Under the pieces are notes generated by a model. The model had not been told where the DNA came from. It did no database searches and worked only from the letters and a program-made list of their open reading frames with translations. Shown one piece after another: positions 1 to 7,001 of a stretch of 64,000 nt of DNA. The stretch comes from Sphingobacteriales bacterium (GTDB taxonomy: Bacteria; Bacteroidota; Bacteroidia; Chitinophagales; Chitinophagaceae), in NCBI GenBank assembly GCA_004144175.1, contig SEFT01000018.1, positions 1-64,000 on the forward strand, read 5' to 3'. The translations under genes and the position numbers were made by a program. Within the stretch, counting starts at the first letter, position 1; each line of letters opens with the position of its first letter.

Positions 1-170
1 AACCAATATAGTAGACATATGAAAATGACGAAAAGTAAGTGTCTGACAATAAAATATGAATAAAAAATGTACTCATTGCCGGACATTAGTTTATGACCTT
101 ACTTACCATATTAAGCTTGGTTTTCACTTTTCCGATTATTTTCTGCTATTTTTATGCGCAAATTTTAATT

Positions 171-551
171 ATGCAATTTCCCGAGTCATTAAAGTATACT
201 AAGGATCACGAGTGGATCAAGATTGAAGGCAATATAGCTACAGTAGGCGTTACAGAATTTGCCCAGCGCGAACTGGGGGATATCGTGTTCGTTGACATCA
301 GCGCACAAGGAAAAGAACTAAGCGCCAACGAGATATTCGGAACAGTAGAGGCAGTGAAAACAGTATCTGACCTGTACCTGCCTGTTAGCGGAACCATCAC
401 TGAGGTAAATGCTGAATTGGAAGGCAATCCGGAGTATGTAAACCAGGATCCTTATGGGAAAGGCTGGATGATCAAAATGACCATCAGCAATCCGGTTGAA
501 GTGAATGAACTGCTGGAGGCAGCTGCATACCAGGAGCTTACAGGCGCATAG
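171..551 (+). CDS. gcvH: Glycine cleavage system H protein
   Basis: Lipoyl carrier of the glycine cleavage system: its lipoyl arm moves the aminomethyl group from the P protein to the T protein and is re-oxidised by the L protein. The 126-residue product is the normal family length and opens with the typical MQFPESLKYTKDHEW. The lipoylated lysine is K63 within GTVEAVKTVSDL. The ATG at 171 is preferred to an in-frame ATG at 93, because the 26 extra residues would be a hydrophobic stretch that the cytoplasmic family lacks. Only four bases separate it from the next gene, so the two are probably co-transcribed. The other gcv genes are not in the window. Identification is secure; the upstream promoter is not clear. 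Confidence 0.97.
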   Translation: MQFPESLKYTKDHEWIKIEGNIATVGVTEFAQRELGDIVFVDISAQGKELSANEIFGTVEAVKTVSDLYLPVSGTITEVNAELEGNPEYVNQDPYGKGWMIKMTISNPVEVNELLEAAAYQELTGA

Positions 552-555
552 TGCC

Positions 556-963
556 ATGCTTAAGATTTTTACGCAATACTCACCTTATAAAAAATTAGCA
601 AGGGTCATAGCCATTATATGGACCTTGCTAATTTTCTTTTTATGCCTGATACCCGGCACTACGCTGCCTAAAGTGGACATACCGCTTATAGATAAGTGGG
701 TGCATGTTATACTTTTCGGTCTATTCACCTTTTTTTGGCTTTGCGCTATACCAACCCGCAATATTCGTTTTCTCATCATACTGTTCCTGATAAATCTTTT
801 CTTCGGCTGGCTGGTAGAATATATACAGGGCCACTTTGTACCTAACCGCTCGCAGGATAATATGGACACACTTGCCGATGCGATAGGCGGCACCATAGGC
901 ATATTGCTCTTTGTGCTGCTCTCCTACATGGGCGAGCGTAGTATTGCTAAAAAGCAATATTAA
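556..963 (+). CDS. VanZ-like family membrane protein
   Basis: Small integral membrane protein of 135 residues with about four hydrophobic segments (roughly residues 18-35, 50-68, 75-93 and 110-128). The pattern IDKWVHVILFGLFTFFW, followed by a polar stretch near RSQDNMDTLADAIGG, is typical of VanZ-like proteins, where the D-K-x-x-H and the later D-x-x-D/N-x-x-G positions are conserved. The molecular role of most VanZ-like proteins outside glycopeptide-resistance clusters is unknown, and nothing here suggests resistance. The ATG at 556 is taken as the start, four bases after the gcvH stop; an upstream in-frame start would overlap gcvH. Placement behind gcvH suggests one transcript, not necessarily a shared function. 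Confidence 0.75.
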   Translation: MLKIFTQYSPYKKLARVIAIIWTLLIFFLCLIPGTTLPKVDIPLIDKWVHVILFGLFTFFWLCAIPTRNIRFLIILFLINLFFGWLVEYIQGHFVPNRSQDNMDTLADAIGGTIGILLFVLLSYMGERSIAKKQY

Positions 964-1042
964 ACACCGCCTAAGCGGATACGCTCCAACTTTACTATTT
1001 TAGCGCGGTACTTATTTGATTGTAAACACTTTTTGTTGACAG

Positions 1043-2065
1043 ATGATCTATCGTAGTAAAGCTCCGTTGCGTATAGGACTGGCGGGGGGAGGCACCGACG
1101 TAAGCCCATATTGTGATATATATGGCGGTGCCATATTGAATGCCACCATATCTCATTACGCATATGCTACTATTGAGCCGCTGACTGAGCAGGAAATAGT
1201 TTTTGATGCAAAAGACAGGAGCGAGCAGGTTACATACCCTGTATCAGACACACTACCGATAGACGGCAAGTTAGACCTCGCAACCGGGGTATACAATCGT
1301 ATAGTACGTGAATATGGCCGTATGCCATCAGGGTTCAGGCTCACAACATTTGTAGATGCTCCTGCGGGCTCAGGATTAGGATCTTCGTCTACGCTGATGG
1401 TTGCTATTATTGGTGCATTTGCGGAATGGCTGAAGTTGCCCCTCGGCGAATACGATGTGGCCCATATGAGCTATGAGATAGAGCGTGTAGAACTAGCAAT
1501 GGCGGGTGGTAAGCAAGACCAGTATGCTGCAACTTTTGGAGGTGTAAACTATATGGAGTTTTATGATGACAATAAGGTAATCGTAAATCCACTAAGGATA
1601 AAGCCTCAGTACCTCAATGAACTGGAGAATAATCTGCTGCTTTACTTCACTACTACAAGTCGGTTGTCGTCTACCATTATAGAAGCTCAGAGCAAAAATG
1701 TGGTAGAAAAAAACCAACAGTCGATAGATGCCATGCATCACCTGAAAGAACAGGCGCTGATGATGAAAGAAGCAATGCTGAAAGGAAAAGTGCACGAGAT
1801 AGGGTCGATACTCGACTTCGGTTTTCGCTATAAAAAGCAGATGGCACAGGGCATATCCAACAGCACAATGGATGAAATATACGAAGCTGCACTAAAGGCC
1901 GGTGCTACAGGAGGTAAGATATCGGGTGCTGGCGGCGGTGGCTTTATGATGTTTTACTGCCCGGGTACCAGCAGGCATGCGGTACAAACTGCATTAAAGA
2001 ACTTCGGTGGTGATTTTAAACCATATCAGTTTACCGAACGCGGATTGTTTACATGGACCATATAG
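1043..2065 (+). CDS. hddA: GHMP kinase, HddA-like D-glycero-D-manno-heptose 7-phosphate kinase
   Basis: GHMP-superfamily sugar kinase of 340 residues. Three motifs are visible: the N-terminal substrate loop APLRIGLAGGGTDVSPY (residues 7-23), the ATP-binding loop PAGSGLGSSSTL (107-118) and the C-terminal glycine-rich GGKISGAGGGGF near residue 295. This architecture matches HddA-type kinases, which phosphorylate C1 of D-glycero-alpha-D-manno-heptose 7-phosphate on the way to a GDP-activated heptose. The next gene encodes a nucleotidyltransferase of the HddC type and the following one a glycosyltransferase, which supports a role in surface glycan synthesis. Isomerase (gmhA) and phosphatase (gmhB) genes are not in the window. 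Related GHMP kinases for fucose or other sugars cannot be excluded from sequence alone. Confidence 0.82.
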   Translation: MIYRSKAPLRIGLAGGGTDVSPYCDIYGGAILNATISHYAYATIEPLTEQEIVFDAKDRSEQVTYPVSDTLPIDGKLDLATGVYNRIVREYGRMPSGFRLTTFVDAPAGSGLGSSSTLMVAIIGAFAEWLKLPLGEYDVAHMSYEIERVELAMAGGKQDQYAATFGGVNYMEFYDDNKVIVNPLRIKPQYLNELENNLLLYFTTTSRLSSTIIEAQSKNVVEKNQQSIDAMHHLKEQALMMKEAMLKGKVHEIGSILDFGFRYKKQMAQGISNSTMDEIYEAALKAGATGGKISGAGGGGFMMFYCPGTSRHAVQTALKNFGGDFKPYQFTERGLFTWTI

Positions 2066-2070
2066 CAGGC

Positions 2071-2772
2071 ATGGAGTGTATTGTATTGGCAGGAGGATTA
2101 GGTACCAGACTTAGAAGCTCGATAGGCGACTTCCCGAAGTGTATGGCGGAGGTGAATGGTAAGCCTTTCCTGCATTATATTTTTCAATACTTATTAGCAC
2201 AGCAGTGCAGCAGGGTGATACTTTCGCTCGGCTACAAACATGAAGTAATAACCGACTGGTTGGCTGAAGAAAGCTGGCCTTTTGAGATAGATTATGTGAT
2301 AGAGCGCGAGCCATTAGGCACGGGTGGGGGAATACAGTTAGCGATGCAAAAAGCATCAACCCAAAATGTAGCTGTGCTGAATGGCGATACGATGTTCTCC
2401 GTTGCGTTAAGCAAGTTATTCTCCTTTCATGAGGACAAGAAATCGGCAACTACGCTCGCACTGAAAGAAATGTTCGACTTTGACCGGTATGGAGTTGTCA
2501 ACAAAGACAGCGATTCGCATATTATTTCCTTTGAAGAGAAACAGGCAAGGAAACAAGGGCTGATTAACGGCGGGGTATATATCATCAATAAGCAGGATTT
2601 TTTGGATAAGGTGTTGCCGCAAAAGTTTTCGTTCGAGAAAGATTATTTGGAAGCATTTGTAGGTGAGCAAAAGTTTTATGGGTATGAGGCAGATGCTTAC
2701 TTTATAGACATCGGTATACCGCAGGATTATCGGCAGGCACAGGAAGATTTTAAAACATTGTTTCAGGGATGA
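2071..2772 (+). CDS. hddC: Sugar-phosphate nucleotidyltransferase, HddC-like
   Basis: Cytoplasmic nucleotidyltransferase of 233 residues with the signature ECIVLAGGLGTRLRS at the N-terminus and the metal/substrate segments EPLGTGGGIQLA and VLNGDTMF. By family and context it would transfer a nucleotide, probably GMP, to heptose 1-phosphate made by the preceding kinase. The ATG at 2071 puts the LAGGLGTRL motif at the usual distance from the start. An in-frame ATG at 2053, inside the kinase gene, would add six residues. The 3' end overlaps the next start codon by four bases (ATGA), which implies translational coupling. Substrate and nucleotide specificity are inferred from the neighbour, because glucose- and mannose-type enzymes share the same fold. 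Confidence 0.82.
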   Translation: MECIVLAGGLGTRLRSSIGDFPKCMAEVNGKPFLHYIFQYLLAQQCSRVILSLGYKHEVITDWLAEESWPFEIDYVIEREPLGTGGGIQLAMQKASTQNVAVLNGDTMFSVALSKLFSFHEDKKSATTLALKEMFDFDRYGVVNKDSDSHIISFEEKQARKQGLINGGVYIINKQDFLDKVLPQKFSFEKDYLEAFVGEQKFYGYEADAYFIDIGIPQDYRQAQEDFKTLFQG

Positions 2773-3908
2773 AGATCACCATCATAGGTTCGGCACACCC
2801 GCTACGTGGGGGATTGGCTACATTTAATGAAAGGCTGGCACTGGCATTGCAGGAGCAGGGGCATGATGTGGTGATGTATTCCTTTTCGCTGCAATACCCG
2901 TCTTTCCTCTTCCCAGGTAAGACGCAACTGACCGATGAACCAGCACCGGAGAATATTAAAATCCACACGGCCATCAACTCCGTTAATCCGCTCAACTGGC
3001 TGTCCGTTGGTAACAGGATAAAGAACGAGAGGCCTGATCTCATCCTCATTAAATACTGGCTGCCTTTTATGGGGCCGGCATTCGGTACGATACTCAGGCA
3101 GGTGCGTAAGAACAGGCACACACGTGTGCTCTGCATTGTTGACAACATTATACCGCACGAGAAGCGACCAGGCGATACAGCATTTACCAAATACTTTGTA
3201 AAGACGGTAGACGCTTTTTTAACAATGAGCCGCGATGTGCTGGAAGACCTGAAGCTGTTTACAACTAAGCCTAAGGTATATCACCCACACCCGCTATATG
3301 ACAACTATGGACCTGGTGTGAGCAAAGAAGAAGCCTGCCGAAAACTTGGTGTCGATTCAAATAAAAAGTATATCCTATTCTTTGGCTTCATCCGCAAGTA
3401 CAAAGGGCTTGACATACTTTTTGAAGCCATGAAAGATGAGCGCATCCGCGCTGCGGGTATAGAGCTGATAGTAGCTGGTGAATATTACGGCGACCAGGAA
3501 ATGTATGAGCAACTGGTAGTGCAATACCAGATAAAAAACCAGCTACACTTATTTACCGATTTCATCCCCAATAGCGAAGTGCGCTACTACTTTAGCGCAG
3601 CAGACTTAGTAGTACAGCCGTACCGTAGCGCTACGCAAAGCGGCATTACCCAAATAGCCTATCACTTTGAAAAGCCAATGGTAGTAACGAATGTAGGCGG
3701 GCTTGCCGAAGGTGTACCCGATGGTAAAGTAGGCTTTGTGACCGAACCCTATGCTAAAGATATTGCAGATGCCATCCTGAAGTTCTATCAGCCGAACGCG
3801 CTACCTGCATTACAGGAAAACCTGCTGGAGGAAAAACGAAAGTATAGCTGGGAAAGCTTTACAAAAACCTTATTCTCTACCGTCTTTAACGATCAGAACA
3901 AGGTATAA
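2769..3908 (+). CDS. Glycosyltransferase, GT4-like
   Basis: Predicted GT-B fold glycosyltransferase of 379 residues. The N-terminal glycine-rich loop [20 protein letters not shown] and the central strand-loop [20 protein letters not shown] begin the two Rossmann domains. The C-terminal donor-binding region reads [19 protein letters not shown], where GT4 enzymes carry the E-x7-E-like element. It overlaps the upstream nucleotidyltransferase by four bases and so is the third gene of the heptose run; its donor may be the nucleotide-activated heptose, but this is inference. Its last 16 bases overlap the 3' end of ruvB on the opposite strand. Confidence 0.82.
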   Translation: MKITIIGSAHPLRGGLATFNERLALALQEQGHDVVMYSFSLQYPSFLFPGKTQLTDEPAPENIKIHTAINSVNPLNWLSVGNRIKNERPDLILIKYWLPFMGPAFGTILRQVRKNRHTRVLCIVDNIIPHEKRPGDTAFTKYFVKTVDAFLTMSRDVLEDLKLFTTKPKVYHPHPLYDNYGPGVSKEEACRKLGVDSNKKYILFFGFIRKYKGLDILFEAMKDERIRAAGIELIVAGEYYGDQEMYEQLVVQYQIKNQLHLFTDFIPNSEVRYYFSAADLVVQPYRSATQSGITQIAYHFEKPMVVTNVGGLAEGVPDGKVGFVTEPYAKDIADAILKFYQPNALPALQENLLEEKRKYSWESFTKTLFSTVFNDQNKV

Positions 3909-4921
3909 TCCATACCACCTGCTTTGTAGTTGCGGCCGACATGCCTGTAAGCTTTCTCTGTAGCCTCGCGCCCACGGGGTGTACGCATGATGTAGCCTTC
4001 CTGTATCAGGAATGGTTCATATACTTCCTCTATAGTACCTGCTTCTTCTCCCACTGCTGTAGCTATATTATTGATGCCGGTAGGGCCACCTTTGAACTTA
4101 TCGATAAGCGTTGTGAGGATTTTATTATCCATATCATCAAGGCCGTCCTTGTCAACATTCAGCGCCTTCAGTCCATGCTCCACAATATTCATATCAATGA
4201 TGCCATTTCCCAATACCTGCGCGAAGTCGCGCATACGGCGCAGTAGTCCGTTAGCAATACGTGGCGTACCGCGGCTGCGGCCTGCTATTTCCATAGCAGC
4301 ATCAGAAGTCGTTTTTACATCGAGTAAACCTGCTGAGCGAATAAGTATACGTTGAAGTACATCTGCTGTATAATAGTTAAGCCTCGATTTAATACCAAAG
4401 CGGCTGAGTAATGGCGCAGTGAGTAAGCCTGAGCGGGTAGTGGCACCTACGAGTGTAAAGGGGTTAAGATTGATCTGGATAGAACGCGCGGCAGGGCCAC
4501 TATCTATCATGATGTCGATCTTAAAATCTTCCATGGCGGCATAGAGGTATTCTTCTACTACGGTACTCAGGCGATGTATCTCATCTATAAACAAAACATC
4601 TCTTGTCTCGAGGCTGGTAAGCAAGCCTGCCAAGTCTGCAGGTTTCTCTATCACAGGTCCGCTGGTTTCCTTGATCTTTACACCCAGCTCATTGGCTACA
4701 ATGCGTGATAAGGTAGTCTTACCCAAACCGGGAGGACCGTGGAACAAGACGTGGTCCAAAGCCTCGCCACGAAGGTTGGCTGCTTTGATAAATATGCGGA
4801 GATTTTCTATTAACTGGGGTTGGCCGGAAAAATCATCTATCGACTGCGGGCGTATACTATTCTCATAATCCTTTTCCTGCGAATTCAAATCATCTGACGG
4901 CCTTACATGGGATTTTTCCAT
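3893..4921 (-). CDS. ruvB: Holliday junction branch migration ATPase RuvB
   Basis: Hexameric AAA+ motor that drives branch migration of Holliday junctions with RuvA during recombinational repair. The 342-residue protein has the expected length. Visible motifs are Walker [10 protein letters not shown] (residues 62-70), Walker B VLFIDEIH with D113/E114, sensor 1 GATTRSG (159-165), the arginine-finger segment LLSRFG with R174, and the C-terminal winged-helix segment near [10 protein letters not shown]. ruvA and ruvC are not adjacent. The gene is divergent from the PLP enzyme at 5035. A TAACTTTA element lies only four bases before the start codon, so the transcript may be leaderless. Its stop region overlaps the glycosyltransferase gene end. 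Confidence 0.97.
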   Translation of the reverse strand: MEKSHVRPSDDLNSQEKDYENSIRPQSIDDFSGQPQLIENLRIFIKAANLRGEALDHVLFHGPPGLGKTTLSRIVANELGVKIKETSGPVIEKPADLAGLLTSLETRDVLFIDEIHRLSTVVEEYLYAAMEDFKIDIMIDSGPAARSIQINLNPFTLVGATTRSGLLTAPLLSRFGIKSRLNYYTADVLQRILIRSAGLLDVKTTSDAAMEIAGRSRGTPRIANGLLRRMRDFAQVLGNGIIDMNIVEHGLKALNVDKDGLDDMDNKILTTLIDKFKGGPTGINNIATAVGEEAGTIEEVYEPFLIQEGYIMRTPRGREATEKAYRHVGRNYKAGGMDYTLF

Positions 4922-4925
4922 ACCC

Positions 4926-4933
4926 TAAAGTTA
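4926..4933 (-). promoter_or_regulatory. Probable -7 element for ruvB
   Basis: On the minus strand this reads TAACTTTA, one base off the Bacteroidota TAnnTTTG. It ends four bases before the ruvB ATG. No clear -33 TTG was found. Confidence 0.45.
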
Positions 4934-4982
4934 CTGAATTTTAGCCGTTTTGGAGGAGTGGGAGGCGTTAAAGGAAAACAGG

Positions 4983-5012
4983 TTTGTACATCGGTTTTTA
5001 CCGATACCTTTG
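4983..5012 (+). promoter_or_regulatory. Bacteroidota-type promoter for the trans-sulfuration gene
   Basis: TTTG at 4983-4986, an 18-base spacer and TACCTTTG at 5005-5012 match the Bacteroidota consensus TTG / TAnnTTTG with normal spacing. This is the best complete promoter in the window. The expected start of transcription is a few bases downstream, leaving a leader of under 20 bases before the ATG at 5035. Confidence 0.75.
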
Positions 5013-5034
5013 CAAGGTCTTAATAATATGATAC

Positions 5035-6189
5035 ATGGACAATAAACAGCACAAACTAGCTACAAGACTGATACATGCAGGCGTAGAACCTGATCCATCA
5101 ACAGGCGCCATTATGACGCCTATCTACCAAACATCTACCTATGTACAGGCAGCGCCCGGTGACCATAAAGGTTATGAATATGCCCGTACACAAAACCCTA
5201 CCCGTACTGTATTGCAAAATGCACTGGCCAGTATAGAGAATGGTAAGTATGCGCTCAGTTTTGGTAGCGGTATGGCTGCTACCGATGCGGTAGCCAAGCT
5301 ACTGATGCCGGGCGATGAAGTGATCGTTGCTAATGACCTTTACGGTGGTACCTATCGCATATTCACAAAAGTGTTCTCTAACTACGGTATCAAGTTCCAC
5401 TTCATAGATATGAGCAATGCGGAAAACATCCGTGGCTATATCAATGACAAGACGAAGATGATATGGACGGAAACGCCAACGAACCCGCTGCTGAATATAG
5501 TAGACATAGAAGCTTGCGCCAAGATTGCCAAGGAAAAAAATCTGCTGTTGGTTGTTGACAACACGTTCGCATCGCCATACTTGCAAAATCCGCTGGACTT
5601 TGGTGCCGATATCATTCTGCACTCAGCTACTAAATACTTAGGCGGTCACTCTGATGTAGTGCATGGTGCGCTTATTATGAATGATGCAGGGTTGGAAGAA
5701 CGTCTGCGTTTTATACAAAACAGCTGCGGTGCAGTGCCTGGCCCACACGATTGCTGGCTGGTATTGAGGGGTATTAAAACCTTGCACGTACGTATGCAGC
5801 GCCATTGTGAAAATGGTAAAGCGATAGCAGAATTCCTGCGCTCGAACCCGAAAGTAGGTAAGGTGTACTGGTGCGGTTTCCCCGATCATCCGAACCACGA
5901 CGTAGCTAAGAAGCAAATGCGCGACTTTGGCGGTATGATATCATTCACGCTGAAAGACGATAACCTGGATGCGGCTATGGATCTGCTGAAGAAAACGAAA
6001 TTATTCTCGCTGGCAGAGTCGCTGGGTGGTGTAGAATCATTGATCGGCCATCCTGCATCTATGACGCATGGCTCTATACCTCGTGAAGAGCGTGTAAAGA
6101 ATGGATTGGTAGATTCGCTGATACGCCTGAGTGTGGGCATAGAAGATATTGACGATCTGATAGCAGACCTGAAGGAAGCAATAGGATAA
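5035..6189 (+). CDS. Cystathionine gamma-synthase / gamma-lyase family PLP enzyme
   Basis: Cys/Met-metabolism PLP enzyme (aspartate aminotransferase fold type I), 384 residues, full length. The PLP lysine is K200 in HSATKYLGGHSDVVHG. Also visible are the cofactor-binding YGGTYRIF, the aspartate of VVDNTFASPYLQNP and the C-terminal substrate segment SLGGVESLIGHPASMTH. These enzymes either join cysteine to an activated homoserine ester (MetB) or cleave cystathionine to cysteine (gamma-lyase). Sequence alone does not separate the two, and no other sulfur gene is adjacent. It is monocistronic, with its own promoter at 4983-5012 and a strong terminator at 6196-6232. Confidence 0.92.
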   Translation: MDNKQHKLATRLIHAGVEPDPSTGAIMTPIYQTSTYVQAAPGDHKGYEYARTQNPTRTVLQNALASIENGKYALSFGSGMAATDAVAKLLMPGDEVIVANDLYGGTYRIFTKVFSNYGIKFHFIDMSNAENIRGYINDKTKMIWTETPTNPLLNIVDIEACAKIAKEKNLLLVVDNTFASPYLQNPLDFGADIILHSATKYLGGHSDVVHGALIMNDAGLEERLRFIQNSCGAVPGPHDCWLVLRGIKTLHVRMQRHCENGKAIAEFLRSNPKVGKVYWCGFPDHPNHDVAKKQMRDFGGMISFTLKDDNLDAAMDLLKKTKLFSLAESLGGVESLIGHPASMTHGSIPREERVKNGLVDSLIRLSVGIEDIDDLIADLKEAIG

Positions 6190-6195
6190 GAACTA

Positions 6196-6232
6196 AAATA
6201 AAGACGCCGGCGATCAGCCGGCGTCTTTATTT
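6196..6232. terminator. Bidirectional intrinsic terminator
   Basis: Perfect 16-bp stem (6196-6211 pairing with 6217-6232) with the 5-base loop GATCA. The GC-rich core is flanked by A-run and T-run, so it can stop the PLP-enzyme transcript (+) and the beta-barrel/GLPGLI transcript (-) that converge here. Confidence 0.92.
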
Positions 6233-6243
6233 ATTGTAATAGC

Positions 6244-6987
6244 TTATAGTACTGACCACCATACATACCGCTGCGATGATTTTCCCCAGCGTTTGAGGCT
6301 GCTGTAAACTGTTTCGTGCAGTTCGCTCATGTTTACCTTCTTTCCTTTATCCGTTACTGCAAAGTCTTCCGTTTTCGGTGTTATCATATCCACCTTGGTG
6401 GCTACCCAGGTAGTGTAGAGCCGTGGTATGGCAACTTCGAGCACCATACCGGGTAAGCCACTGAACATTTCAGGGCCGCCACTAACGGGTATGTCTTCGG
6501 TATAAAAAGCCACTACATATACTGAGTCGCAAATCTTGCTAACGGCTTTTCGGCATTTGTAGTTTGCTATGGTGCGTATCTCGTTATGTATCTTCCACTT
6601 TAGCTTGCGCATGCTATCCTGCACCAGGAATTTCTCTTCGTATATCTTTCTGTTTGCCTTTACACTTCCCGCTTTCGTATCGGTATAGATAATGCTTTCG
6701 ATATCGGGTGGGGTAGCAAACCACATTTTAGGATTGTCCTCCACTTCACGGCCCGGCTTATACAGTGTTTTGCCGGGTGAGAAGTATAGATCGAAGTACG
6801 AAGTATGAAACTTCGGTAGTGTTGAACGGAATTTCTCGGCCCAGCTCTTATCATCTTCATCCATGCCATCTATCGTCCGGTGAACGTTCATCTTTCGCTC
6901 ATACTCGATCTTGCCCTGAAAGGTAAACTGCGCATTGGTGGCTGGTCCTGCAAACAGAAAAGCACATAATAATATAAAGAGTCTCAT
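6244..6987 (-). CDS. GLPGLI family protein
   Basis: Secreted protein of 247 residues with an N-terminal signal peptide (hydrophobic residues 3-15, cleavage probably after NAQ at 18-20). It carries the family-defining GLPGLI-type signature as SGLPGMVLEV (around residues 176-185), and the preceding IANYKCRKA segment is also typical. The function of the family is unknown; members occur widely in Bacteroidota beside TonB-dependent or other outer-membrane barrels. Here it follows the beta-barrel gene by 14 bases on the same strand, so the two are probably co-transcribed and may act together at the outer membrane. It ends just before the bidirectional terminator at 6196-6232. Confidence 0.85.
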   Translation of the reverse strand: MRLFILLCAFLFAGPATNAQFTFQGKIEYERKMNVHRTIDGMDEDDKSWAEKFRSTLPKFHTSYFDLYFSPGKTLYKPGREVEDNPKMWFATPPDIESIIYTDTKAGSVKANRKIYEEKFLVQDSMRKLKWKIHNEIRTIANYKCRKAVSKICDSVYVVAFYTEDIPVSGGPEMFSGLPGMVLEVAIPRLYTTWVATKVDMITPKTEDFAVTDKGKKVNMSELHETVYSSLKRWGKSSQRYVWWSVL

Positions 6988-7001
6988 AGTCGGTTTATTA
7001 T

